A stretch of 64,000 nucleotides of DNA from Okapia johnstoni (Eukaryota > Chordata > Mammalia > Artiodactyla > Giraffidae), in NCBI GenBank assembly GCA_024291935.2, contig CM044322.1:21947405-22011404 (forward strand). Reading direction: 5' to 3'. Positions within the stretch are counted from its first letter, which is position 1, and the number at the start of each line of letters is the position of its first letter. The position numbers and the translations under genes were made by a program. The notes beneath the pieces were generated by a model. The model was given only the letters and a program-made list of their open reading frames with translations, ran no database searches and had not been told where the DNA came from. Shown piece after piece: positions 1-9,645 of the stretch.

Positions 1-284
1 ATTGTAACTAAGCCTCCAAATTCAATCAGCAAATGTCATCAGACCTCCAAGAGATTTTTTTTAAAGTAATATTCTTTAATATTAAGACAGAAATATTTTC
101 CAAACCAGTAAATATCATTATGTCTGAAAATAGAATCTTTATTGATGTATAAGAATGAACAAGGGTACAATTTGTTTCAGGATCCATGTCATGGAGCCAT
201 CTTAATGCTCAGTCTATTACATATGAATTTCTTTTTGCTGTATCAAACACAAAAGTCCAAAGGAAATCCACAGAAAATCTTCCT

Positions 285-423
285 GGGACTTCCCTGGCAG
301 TCCAGTGGCTAAGACTCCTTGCTTCCCTTGCTTCCACTGCAGAGGGCATGGGTTCTATCCCTAGTCAGAGAACTAAGATCCCATAAGAGGCCATGATGTG
401 ACCAAAAAGAAGTGAAAAAAAAA
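285..423 (+). mobile_element. CHR-type tRNA-derived SINE
   Basis: Opens with the cetartiodactyl SINE head (gggacttccctggcagtcc), then a B-box-like ggttctatccc and the ggtcaggaactaagatccc-type block, and ends in an A-run at 414-423. Family assignment is by recall of the consensus. It is a head-plus-tail short form without the long repetitive middle part. Confidence 0.75.
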
Positions 424-1500
424 TCTTCTTTTCTAAAAATGAATTATCAAATGTATTTACAGCACAATGTAAAATAAAAATTATCCACTCAGAATCATTG
501 TATAACAATTTTCCCAATTGATTAATTTTTTTAAATGTTCTCTTTCCAAATTATAAGTTCACTGAATGTAACTTATTTCCATAACCTTTAAGTTATAAAG
601 GGATTTCAAGCAAAAGTTCTTGAAAGTTAATTAAACAGACTGCCTTGGTAGATTTTTTTTTCAGTTATTCAGTCGCTAAGGGATTTATGTACGTAATATG
701 TTCCATAAACTCATAAAGCATGATGCTACTGACTTCTTTATTTACCAAGAGAGATAAGTGTACAGCTCATTTATTCTCAGAACAAAGCCTACCTTTGACA
801 TCTCATATTATGTCACATTTCATCATATTGTAGGAAACAATCGCTAAGATAGAAAAATAAAACAATTTCTAGACTTTCTAGTAGCCTTAAAAAAAAGTCA
901 CAGCTAAGTCAATATTTTAGAATCTGAAATGCTCTTTTACATAAGAATGTGATCCATAACGGGAAAACCAAGTCAGTCCACAAATGCTACCTGGGAAATA
1001 CGTAACATTCCTGAAGCCAAGAGCAAATGCTTCTAGTAAATCTAGTTGCTCTACTACAATATTTTTTTCTTTTTTCTTCCCTTCCCCATCAACGTGGTAT
1101 ATAAGCCCCAATTTCTAACTACCCCTTTCAGTTATTCATTTTGAGCATTCCCATGAGTATGCATTTTTTTCTTTTGCTAATGTGTCGTTTGTCAGTTTAA
1201 TCTGAACAACTTCAGAACTAAACAGGAGAGGGTAGAGAACAGAGGTCCAATTTGCTTTGAGGTGAACTGGGGGAAAATCCTACTCAACATGAACACACAG
1301 AATCAAAAGTTCATACCTTTTTGTATGCCCTCAAATCCTCTATTATTGGTAGCACGTGGCCAAGGTGTTTGGTGCCTCAGATGAGGAAAAATTTAAATTA
1401 TGGCATCTGCCTCCTGATCCAAGATTGAGGCATAACTTATCTAGGAGCAGACTCTTGTTAAATGGGTTATCATTTGAATGGTAGCTTTTTGTGTGTGATG
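424..1500. other. Intergenic, no gene seen
   Basis: AT-rich sequence with only chance short reading frames on either strand. I recognise no repeat family, RNA gene or exon here. Confidence 0.5.
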
Positions 1501-1639
1501 CAAGTAAAAGGCAGGCAGGCAGCCAAGTCCTGGGGGAAACCGGTGAGGCTTTATAAAGGCCCTTCCAGGTTAGACCCCTTTGTATGTAGCACTTAAGAGA
1601 AGTTGACCAATTTATTCAAGGATCCCAAGACCCCTGGGA

Positions 1640-2010
1640 AGAAAGATCCTTAAGCATCACATGACCCAGGTAGATCAGAGTGGCTAGAGTGTAGTCCACT
1701 GGTGGGAAAAGATACTGAAACTGGGACTTGAACCCAGTCAAAACCCCGATCAGAACTTAACCCATAGTTTTTTAACTGAAATCACACACCTAGTTTAAGA
1801 ACTTAATGAAGCTCTGGTTCTTGATGTCTCATTGCAGAAAGAATTCAGTGACAGACAAAGTGACAGGTAGGAAGGTAGGAAGTGAATTTATTTAGAGAGA
1901 AACACACTCCACAGACAGAGGGTGGGCCATCTCAGAAGGTGAAAGTGGCCTATTTCATGTAAAATACATTCTTAGCAATCATTTAGTATTTTGAGGTCGC
2001 ATGCTTCCCC
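1640..2010 (-). mobile_element. Possible LTR remnant (R-U5 side)
   Basis: On the - strand an AATAAA signal (complement near 1885-1893) is followed by a pyrimidine-rich stretch and then by sequence resembling the region just downstream of ruminant endogenous retroviral LTRs. No open retroviral frame is present and neither LTR edge can be fixed. Assignment rests on pattern memory and is tentative. Confidence 0.4.
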
Positions 2011-2039
2011 ACTGTACCTCCAAAATAAGATCGGAGTCA

Positions 2040-2690
2040 TTCTTTCAATGCACTTTATTTTAAGGAATATTTCTCAACCATCTGTACACCCACTCCTCCT
2101 TTCTTTACCTCCTATCTAATGAGCAAAGAGAGAAGGAAGTGCCTTAACACAAAACCACAGATTAAGATTGAAAGCCCAAGAGTGCAGATTCTTCTGACTG
2201 TATTAGTCAAGTTTATTTTCATTACAAATGTCAGACACCCAACTCAAATTAACCTAATTAAAATAAAAAAATTTAAGAATCTATTTGCTTATGTATCTGA
2301 AAAGCCTAAAAATAGAACTAGTTTTAGACATGATTTGCCCTAGGCATCTAAATGATCCAATCAGGCTTCTTTCCATCTTTAACTCTGCTTCCTTCCGTGA
2401 ATTGGTCCTCTCTTCTAACCACAGACAATCTTCCTCCCTGTGTCTGGGGAAAATGGCCACTGGCAGCCCTAAACTCACAGTATCCTAGCACCTTTACAGT
2501 AAAGGAAAGAGTCTTTGCCTGCTTTTTCTAGCAGAAAGGTCTCAATTTGCTATGTCAGTTTGGCTAACATACTGACAACCTCCAAGGAAGTAGAGGTCTA
2601 AAATACAATGATTGACAGTTCTTCTATGACCCCATAGAATAAGAAAGGATGATTCCCCCAGAAAAGATAAATGCTGAGTAAACAAATAAG
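2040..2690. other. Intergenic, no gene seen
   Basis: No recognised repeat or gene. The overlapping short frames on both strands (2119-2488) have low-complexity composition and no family resemblance. Confidence 0.45.
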
Positions 2691-2699
2691 ATCCATGTA

Positions 2700-3415
2700 G
2701 AACAGAGAGTAAGAAGTGGAGGCAGAACTCTTGGAAAGAAATTAAATATGTAATTTAAAACTGTCCCACACACGCACACACAAAAAACACATACTCTAGA
2801 TTCAGATGGCTTAACTCTTGAATTCTACCAAATATTCAAGGAAAAAGGAGTACCAATCTTGCATAAACTCTTTCATGGAAGAAAGAAAAACCTACCCTCT
2901 TGTTTTATGAGGCCAGCATAACTCTGATATCAAAACCTGAACTCAAATTTTAAAAAAAGAAAATTATAGGCCAATATTTTTCATGAACACAGATTCAAAA
3001 ATCCTCACAAGGTACTGGCCAATGGAATCCAAAAATATAGAACAAGGACAACATAACCATGACCAAGTAGGGTTTTGTCTTAGGAATGCAAGTTAGGTCA
3101 ACATGTGAAAATCAATCAATGTAATTTACCACATTTACACAATAAGAAAGGAAAAAAGCATAATATTCTCAATAAAAAGCAGACCAGCATTTGACAAAAT
3201 TCAATACTCATCCCTGATAAATGTCTCAGAAACTAGGAATCAAAAATAATTGTCTCAGTCTGAAAAAAGGACATTGGCTAAAATCCAATAAGGATATGTT
3301 AAATGATTTCCGCATAAGCTCAGGAATAAGACAAAGACATCTTCTCTCATCTCTTCTATTCAACACTGTATTGGAAGTTCTAGACAGTGCAATGAAACAC
3401 CTTAGCTACATTTTT
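2700..3415 (+). mobile_element. LINE-1 ORF2 fragment (degenerate)
   Basis: Matches the L1 ORF2 reverse-transcriptase region in sense orientation: the 'aattctaccaaatattcaag' block, the 'aggccaatatt' block, 'ccatgaccaagtaggg', and the segment leading towards the YADD motif. Several stops and indels break the frame, the longest surviving piece being 65 codons at 3221-3418. It is a dead, 5'- and 3'-truncated copy. Confidence 0.85.
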
Positions 3416-3469
3416 TAAAAGGAGTTGTGGGTTTTCCATTGATGTGCTATTTCCCCTGTTATTTTTTTC

Positions 3470-3785
3470 TTTTTTATTAAACTTTTTATTTCGTATTGAA
3501 GTATGGCCAATTAGTGGGCTTCCCAGGTGGTGCTAGTGGTAAAGAACCCACCTGCCAATGCCACCCACCAATGCAGGAGACAGAGGGCATGTAACCCACT
3601 CCAGTATTCTTGCCTGGAGAATCCCCATGGGCAGAGGATTCTGGGGGGCTACAATCCATAGGGTTGCACAGAGTCAGACACAACTGAAGTGACGTAGCAC
3701 GCATGCACGGACAATTAACAACGTTGTGATAGTTTCAGGTGTATTGCAAAGGGAATCAGCCACAAATAAATGTGTATGCTTTCTC
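3470..3785 (+). mobile_element. LINE-1 3' end split by a SINE
   Basis: The L1 3'-terminal sequence 'attgaagtatggccaattag' is interrupted by the Bov-tA at 3516-3709 and resumes as 'acaattaacaacgttgtgat' with the 'gtttcaggtgtattgcaaag' block. The repeated caatta at the junctions fits a short target-site duplication. Confidence 0.75.
3516..3709 (+). mobile_element. Bov-tA SINE
   Basis: tRNA-like head (ggcttcccaggtggtgctag), a small internal duplication of the 'ccaatgc' part, then the BovB-derived tail ending gagtcagacacaactgaag. It lies inside the L1 3' end described above. Confidence 0.9.
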
Positions 3786-4365
3786 CCCTGTTATTTTAAA
3801 GGCATACAATCTTGAATCTGTCAACTCATCCATCTCATCCATAAAATTGTGGGTTAAGGAAGCTATTTCACTAAAACAATTTTCAAAGAAGTGAGATGAG
3901 ACTGGGTTATTTTGGAAGCACATATGATCCTGTACGTTTATCCAGCAGGAGGAGGAAAAACTAATGCCTCCAAGAATAGATTGACTTTACTGCATCAGTG
4001 TAATTTGCTTGCAACTGACCCTTTGTCACTAAGTACATTCACATCATCACCTTCTGTGACCAGGGACAAATAATGACCATTTCAACTCTCCTTCCATTTC
4101 ATCTTCTCACTTTTTACAAGCTTCAAATATCTACTTGAAATGTCACAGTTCATTATAAAAAACTGCCTTGTTTTTCACTATGTCTGCATTTTATAACCAG
4201 TTTATAGTTGTGTAGTATTTGTTGTGACAATAAAGTTTATGGTAGAGCATGTAAACTTTAAATGTTACTGCATTCAAAGCAATTTTTTTTAACAACATTA
4301 GTTATTTGGTAATTGGGAAGATGTTCTAAGCATTTTACATCCCAATATAGTTTGTTGCTTCCCAG
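3786..4365. other. Intergenic, no gene seen
   Basis: AT-rich unique-looking sequence between the L1 fragment and the BovB copy; no recognisable feature. Confidence 0.45.
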
Positions 4366-5094
4366 GTTCAGTTCAGTTCAGTTGCTCAGTCGTGTCCAAC
4401 TCTTTGCGACCTCATGAATCGCAGCACGCCAGGCCTCCCTGTCCATCACCAACTCCCGGAGTCTACCCAAACTCATGTCCATCGAGTCAGTGATGCCATC
4501 CAGCCATCTCATCCTCTGTCGTCCCCTTCTCCTCCTGCCCCCAATCCTTCCCAGCATCAGGGTCTTTTCCAATGAGTCAACTCTTTGCATGAGGTGGCCA
4601 AAGTATTGGAGTTTCAGTTTCAACATCAGTCCTTCCAATGAACACCCAGGACTGATCTCCTTTAGGATTGACTGGTTGGATCTCCTTGCAGTCCAAGGGA
4701 CTCTCAAGAGTCTTCTCCAACACCACAGTTCAAAAGCATCAATTCTTCGGTGCTCAGCTTTCTTCACAGTCCAACTCTCATATCCATACATGACTACTGG
4801 AAAAACCATAGCTTTGACTAGATGGACCTTTGTTGGCAAAGTAATGTCTCTGCTTTTTAATATGCTATCTAGGTTGGTCATAACTTTCCTTCCAAGGAGT
4901 AAGCATCTTTTAATTTCATGGCTGCAATCACCATCTGTAGTGATTTTGAAGCCCAAAAAATAAAGTCTGACACTGTTTCCACTGTTTCCCCATCTATTTC
5001 CCATGAAGTGATGGGACCAGATGCCATGATCTTAGTTTTCTGAATGTTGAGCTTTAAGCCAACTTTTTCACTCTCCTCTTTCACTTTCATCAAG
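4366..5094 (-). mobile_element. BovB (RTE) LINE 3' fragment with 208-codon ORF
   Basis: The + strand begins with the inverted BovB tail (tcagttcagttcagttgctc). On the - strand an open frame of 208 codons (5004 to 4378) encodes the C-terminal part of the BovB polyprotein: '[20 protein letters not shown]', '[18 protein letters not shown]', '[20 protein letters not shown]' and an Arg-rich [16 protein letters not shown] segment. A second frame (5135-4878) continues upstream, so there is a frameshift near 4960-5000. The reverse-transcriptase and endonuclease domains are missing, so it cannot retrotranspose itself. It is the best preserved of the seven BovB pieces, which suggests a fairly recent insertion. 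Confidence 0.93.
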
Positions 5095-5308
5095 AGCTTC
5101 CCAGGTAGCTCAATGGTAAAGAATCCACCTGCCATGCAGGAGACATAGAAGACACAAGTTCGATCCCTGGGTTGAGAAGATACCCTAGAGAAGGGAATGG
5201 CAACCTACTCCAGTGTTCTTGCCTGGAAAATCCCATGGACAGAGGAGCCTGGACAGCCTACAGTCTATGGGGTCGCAAAGAGTCAGACACCACTGAGTGC
5301 AAGCACCC
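5094..5308 (+). mobile_element. Bov-tA SINE abutting BovB
   Basis: Complete head to tail: agcttcccaggtagctcaat through cgcaaagagtcagacaccac. It sits where the BovB sequence stops ('tttcatcaagagctt'), and no BovB sequence resumes on the far side, so one of the two was truncated at this junction. Confidence 0.9.
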
Positions 5309-5349
5309 ATGATAGTTTGTTATGTGTGCATGAACAATGACCCAAATTA

Positions 5350-5412
5350 TGACAGACAGACAGGCAGACAGATAGACAGTCAGACTGATAGGTAGATAGA
5401 TAGATAAGAAAG
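5350..5412. repeat. (GACA)/(GATA) microsatellite
   Basis: Interrupted tetranucleotide array: gacagacagacaggcagaca followed by gatagatagata units. The strand complement gives the leucine/serine-rich junk frames in this interval. Confidence 0.9.
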
Positions 5413-6270
5413 ACAAAAAGCACAGAGGCAGACATGAAGAGAGATAGAAACAGAGACATCCTGGCCAGAATGTCAGCACTGCTGCTAGACTGGCAAGACT
5501 TTGAACCTTGAGCAAGCCAGCAGATGGCTAGCATTCCCAGCACTAAGATGAATTTGAAGAGCCTCTCTGCACCAAAGTCTTGCACATCCAAAAAGGAACT
5601 CTTTTTGCTGAGATTATATTGTGACTGGCCATTCTCATCTGCTTCAGTGCTATGGCACAATCAGTACCCAGAGTACTTCTTCCTGTTGATGCAAGTTGAG
5701 AAGGTCCTTGTTTCTTTTTAAGATGCAGCTGGTTCATCAACTAGCCCTGGAGTGCTCTTTTGACTCCTCATAGCGGTGAACTCGACCTGATCATTTCCAT
5801 CCTTGGCCTGGTTAAAAAAGGGAACCTGTCCAAAATCATCGCCTGGTTGCCCAGTCCCACAGTAGGCTGTGATGGCTACTCCACCTTTCCTTTGGGACAG
5901 CAAAGACACAGAGTAAGCTCTACTGCCTCTGCAGATGGCAAGCAGGCTAATGCCCCTCATTTCTCTGAAACCTGCAAATAACTCCTCCATTTGCAATAAC
6001 TCCACCCAGCTCCAATAATGCTCCCTGCCCACTCCTAGCCCCCTACTGAGGTAAAAGCACCTTGATAGAGATTATTTAGCTTCACATCTGTGGATCAACC
6101 CTACCCTCCTAGGTGCGGCCACCTTTGGGCCTTAAGGAGACACTGGTTCTAGCTGGTTCTTACCCCATCTAAAGCCACAAAATGAACAAAGAGGGTGCCT
6201 GGGATTTTCAACTCCAAACTCTAGGCTGTGACCCCACTCCAAATAATCTCCTCTGTGTAAATAATTCTAG
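5413..6270. other. Intergenic, unassigned, possibly old repeat
   Basis: Moderately GC-rich stretch with overlapping frames on both strands of up to 125 codons. None of the translations resembles a protein family I know. It could be a decayed LTR or internal retroviral piece, but no diagnostic motif was found. Confidence 0.35.
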
Positions 6271-6278
6271 GGTAGGAT

Positions 6279-6477
6279 GAAAGTGAAAGTCACTCAGTCC
6301 TATCTGACTCTATGTAAGCCCATACACTGTAGTCCACCAGGCTCCTCTGTCTGTGGGATTTCCCAGGCAAGAATACTGGAATGGGCAGCCATTCCTTTCT
6401 CCAGAGGATCTCCCCAACCCAGGAATCAAACTCAGGTCCCCTCCATTGCAAGCATATTCTTTACCATCTGAGCTACG
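6279..6477 (-). mobile_element. Bov-tA SINE
   Basis: Reverse-oriented: starts aagtgaaagtcactcagtcc and ends ttaccatctgagct. The sequence that follows is the 3' half of a CHR SINE, so this copy probably landed in it. Confidence 0.88.
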
Positions 6478-6488
6478 TGTTGACTCGG

Positions 6489-6602
6489 AGAAGCCCATGC
6501 ACCACAACTAGAGAAGAGCCCTCCACCCTGCTCACCACAACTAGAGAAAATCCTGTGCACAACAATGAAGACCCAGCACAGCTGTAAACAAATAAGTAAA
6601 AT
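6489..6602 (+). mobile_element. CHR SINE 3' half
   Basis: Contains 'ccatgcaccacaactagaga', 'acaatgaagacccagcacag' and an A-rich tail, the distal part of the long CHR form. The 5' half is missing. Confidence 0.7.
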
Positions 6603-6785
6603 TTAATGAAAAGAACAATTTGTTATTATTCCTTTAAAAAAATAAAATAGCATACATGCAGGGGGAAATAACCTCAAACAGAACAAAAGGAAGTTCCTTT
6701 CTACTCCAGGCCCTTGGCCAGTTCTGCAACACAAAATTTCCTCCATCTGGAATTTCTTACTTACCTTTGTGGAGTTTCCATGCAT

Positions 6786-7480
6786 TTATATATGTATATG
6801 TGCTTTAATAATAATATATCTAATTCTACTGTTGTACACAAATGGAGGAATATGATTTATCCTGTATTTGTTAATAATACATCTATCTTTTTAAGAACTG
6901 TGTAATATTTCCCCATTGCTATATAGTTAGGTTGTCCCCTACTCAATTTTTTCTCCTTACAAATAATGCTGCAACAACATGCATATGCATCTTTTCAGAC
7001 CTGTATAAAACTGGATAAATTCTTAAAAGTGGAATACCTGGATGAGAAGCTTTGTGTATATTGAATTTTAATGGATATTGCTAAAATGTCCTCCACAGGG
7101 TAATTTGTACCAATTTGTGTGTATTATATTATCCAATTTTAATCTTTTTTAATAATCTGATAGGTAGAAAATAACCTCTTTTGTATTCTTTTCTTTGCTT
7201 GTTCCAATAAGTTTGGGGGAGGTGGTAGGGGGAGGCCCATGCCATGTGGCTGGTAGGATCTTAGTTCCCTGATCAGGGACTAAACCCAGGCTATGGCAGT
7301 GAAAACATCAAGTCCTAGCCACTAGAATCCTAGGGAATTCACTCAATGTGCATTTTTTTCATTTATAAATGAGGCAGACCATATTTTGATATGTTTATAA
7401 TCTATCTGCACTTATTTTTCTATAAAATACCTATTTATTTTATTTGACAATTATTTTTTCCTTTTTTATAAGCTTTCATT
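6786..7480 (-). mobile_element. Ancient L1 (L1M-type) remnant, antisense
   Basis: Antisense L1 landmarks: 'aataatgctgcaacaacatg', 'agtggaatacctggatgaga' and 'ttgtaccaatttgtgtgtat', corresponding to the distal ORF2 region. Heavily diverged and split by the SINE at 7215-7343. Confidence 0.65.
7215..7343 (-). mobile_element. CHR-type SINE (short form)
   Basis: Inverted head: 'gatcttagttccctgatcag' followed by 'ctagccactagaatcctagg'. It interrupts the antisense L1M remnant. Confidence 0.75.
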
Positions 7481-7735
7481 TTTCATGTTAATTCTTGTTA
7501 TAATAGTCGTGTACTAAGAAAATGAGTATTTTGCCTGACATGTTATATATATATATTTGATAGACAATCTTCCAATTGTCTTTTGAATTTGTGTAGAATA
7601 TTTGTTGTTGTATGGAAAGCTTCTTTCTCTTTGATCTATAGGCATTTATCAGCATTTTTCTTTCTATATTTGTTTTTGTATCTTCATTAGAAAATTCAGG
7701 TTAAGGAGGTGGTGGGTGTGGGGAGAAAGTATTGT

Positions 7736-8166
7736 TGTAGTTGTTCAGTCGCTAAGTTATGTCCAACTCTTTGTGACTCCATGGACTGCAGTACACTAGG
7801 CTTCCCTGTCCTTCACTATCTCCCAGAGCTTGCTCAAACTCATGTCCATTGAGTCAGTGATGCCATCTAACCATCTCATCATCTGTCACCCCCTTCTCCT
7901 CCTGCCTTCAATCTTTCCCAGCATCAGAGTCTTTTCCAATGAGTTGGCTCTTCGCATCAGGTGGCCAGAGTATTGGAGCTTCAGCTTCAGCATCAGTCCT
8001 TTCAATGAATATTCAGGGTTGATTTCCTTTAGGATTGACTGGTTTGATCTCCTTGCTGTCCAATGGACTCTCAAGAGTCTTCTCCAGCACCACGGTTCAA
8101 AAGCATCAATTCTTTGGCACTCAGTCTTTTCTATGGTTCAACTCTCACATCTGTACATGACTATAT
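7736..8166 (-). mobile_element. BovB 3' fragment
   Basis: Begins 'gttgttcagtcgctaagtta' and covers the last ~430 bp of BovB in reverse orientation. The largest remaining frame on the - strand is 62 codons (8074-7886). It is more diverged than the copy at 4.4 kb. Confidence 0.92.
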
Positions 8167-8668
8167 TTTTCCCCAAGTGGAGATTCAGTTGTTTCAATAC
8201 ATCAATAAATAATTTATTTCTATTATTTATAAAATATGTTATATATTAAAATACATACTTTATAGTTATGTGAAACATATAATTTTATAAAATAAAATAT
8301 TTTAATATTATATCATTAGTAAATAATATATTCTTCACTGATTTGAAATGTTACCTTTAGCACCCATCAAACTCCCATATTATTAAAAAATCTATATGCA
8401 GACTGTGTTCTTGTCTAGAGGTAATATAGGGTAGGCAGACCTCCACGAGTTACAGATGTACCAAAAGATTAGTCCCCTCAGTCCCTGGGGCACCTTAGTC
8501 AAGTCTGATGCAGCCCTAAGTCTGCTGCTCTGCAAGCAGCCTTGTTTTGATTTCCCGTCATGCCATAAAAATACTTTTCAGTTTCTCTGTGAACCAGAAC
8601 ATGAAGAAGACTGGGAAGCATGACTGTCTGCAGCAGAACAGGCTGAAGTGACCTCTGCATAAAACGCT
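8167..8668. other. AT-rich intergenic
   Basis: Strongly AT-rich to about 8340, then unique-looking sequence. No gene or recognised repeat. Confidence 0.45.
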
Positions 8669-8875
8669 TGCTTTTGCTTAGTCACTAAGTCATGTCTGAC
8701 TTTTTGTGACCCCCTAGGCTCTAGCCTACCAAGCTTCTCTGTCCATGGGATTCTCCAGGTAAGAATACTGGAGTGGGTTGCCATTGCCTTCTCCAGAGGA
8801 TATTCCCTACCCAGGAATCAAACCCGTGTCTCCTATATTGGCAGGTGAATTCTTTACTGCTGAGCCACCCTGACT
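8669..8875 (-). mobile_element. Bov-tA SINE
   Basis: Reverse copy from 'gcttagtcactaagtcatgt' to 'ttactgctgagccaccctga', essentially full length. Confidence 0.92.
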
Positions 8876-8970
8876 AGGTTCAAATCCAGGCTCTGTTTTA
8901 CTGGTTGTGTGACCTTTGGTGAATTATTAATTTACCTTGTCTAAAAGGTAATTAAAGCAATTTGTGATTA

Positions 8971-8973
<3 letters not shown>

Positions 8974-9015
<42 letters not shown>
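8974..9015. repeat. (GT)n microsatellite, about 21 units
   Basis: Uninterrupted GT dinucleotide run of about 42 bp ending directly at a truncated Bov-tA; likely length-polymorphic. Confidence 0.97.
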
Positions 9016-9019
<4 letters not shown>

Positions 9020-9110
9020 ATGTGCTCTGTCACTCAGTCGTGTCCGACTCCTTGCAACCTCATGGACTGTAATGGGCTAGGTTCCTCTGTCCATGGGACT
9101 TCCCTGGCAA
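9016..9110 (-). mobile_element. Truncated Bov-tA SINE
   Basis: Only the BovB-derived tail half is present ('cactcagtcgtgtccgactc' to 'gttcctctgtccatgggact'). Confidence 0.82.
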
Positions 9111-9446
9111 CTAGAGTTGCCTAAAGAAGAAAAAATATATATTAATTGTAAGCTATACATCTACTGACAGCAGGGCAGGGGGTCTGTCTTCCTTGGATCA
9201 GATACAAACCCCATGAAGTGGAGTGACAAGGTCAAGTTGATTAGCTGGCCAAGAGTCCTACCAAAATCCGCTGCCAGAATGAGGCAGCCTCAACAGTGAG
9301 AGGATAAAGATACCTCATGGATGTACAAGTGGAGGAGGGATGAAACTGGCCACAGGGAAGCAGCATCACTTTGTTAAAAGTTAAGGACTTTTCTGCCCCT
9401 TCTCTTTCCCCTATTTTAATATTAAAGAGCCTCAAAATAGCAACTA
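9111..9446. other. Intergenic, no gene seen
   Basis: No recognised element; the 64-codon reverse frame at 9241-9435 has no family resemblance. Confidence 0.45.
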
Positions 9447-9645
9447 TTGTTTAGTCACTATTCGTGTCCAACTCTTTGCAATCACATAAACTGTACCCCG
9501 CCAGGCTCCTTTGTCCATGGGATTTCCCAGGCAAGAATACTGGAGTGGGTTCTATTTCCTTCTCCTGGGGATCTTCCCTGGAGATTGAACCCCCGTCTAC
9601 CTGCATTACAGGTGGATTCTTTACTGACAGAGCTATCAGGGAAGC
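9447..9645 (-). mobile_element. Bov-tA SINE
   Basis: From 'tgtttagtcactattcgtgt' to 'gacagagctatcagggaagc'; full-length reverse copy. Confidence 0.92.

Noticed and set aside
4475..4963. 162-codon + frame over the BovB copy
   Set aside because: It is the antisense of the BovB coding frame; the same pseudo-protein recurs antisense to other BovB copies (7830-8249, 48469-48789).
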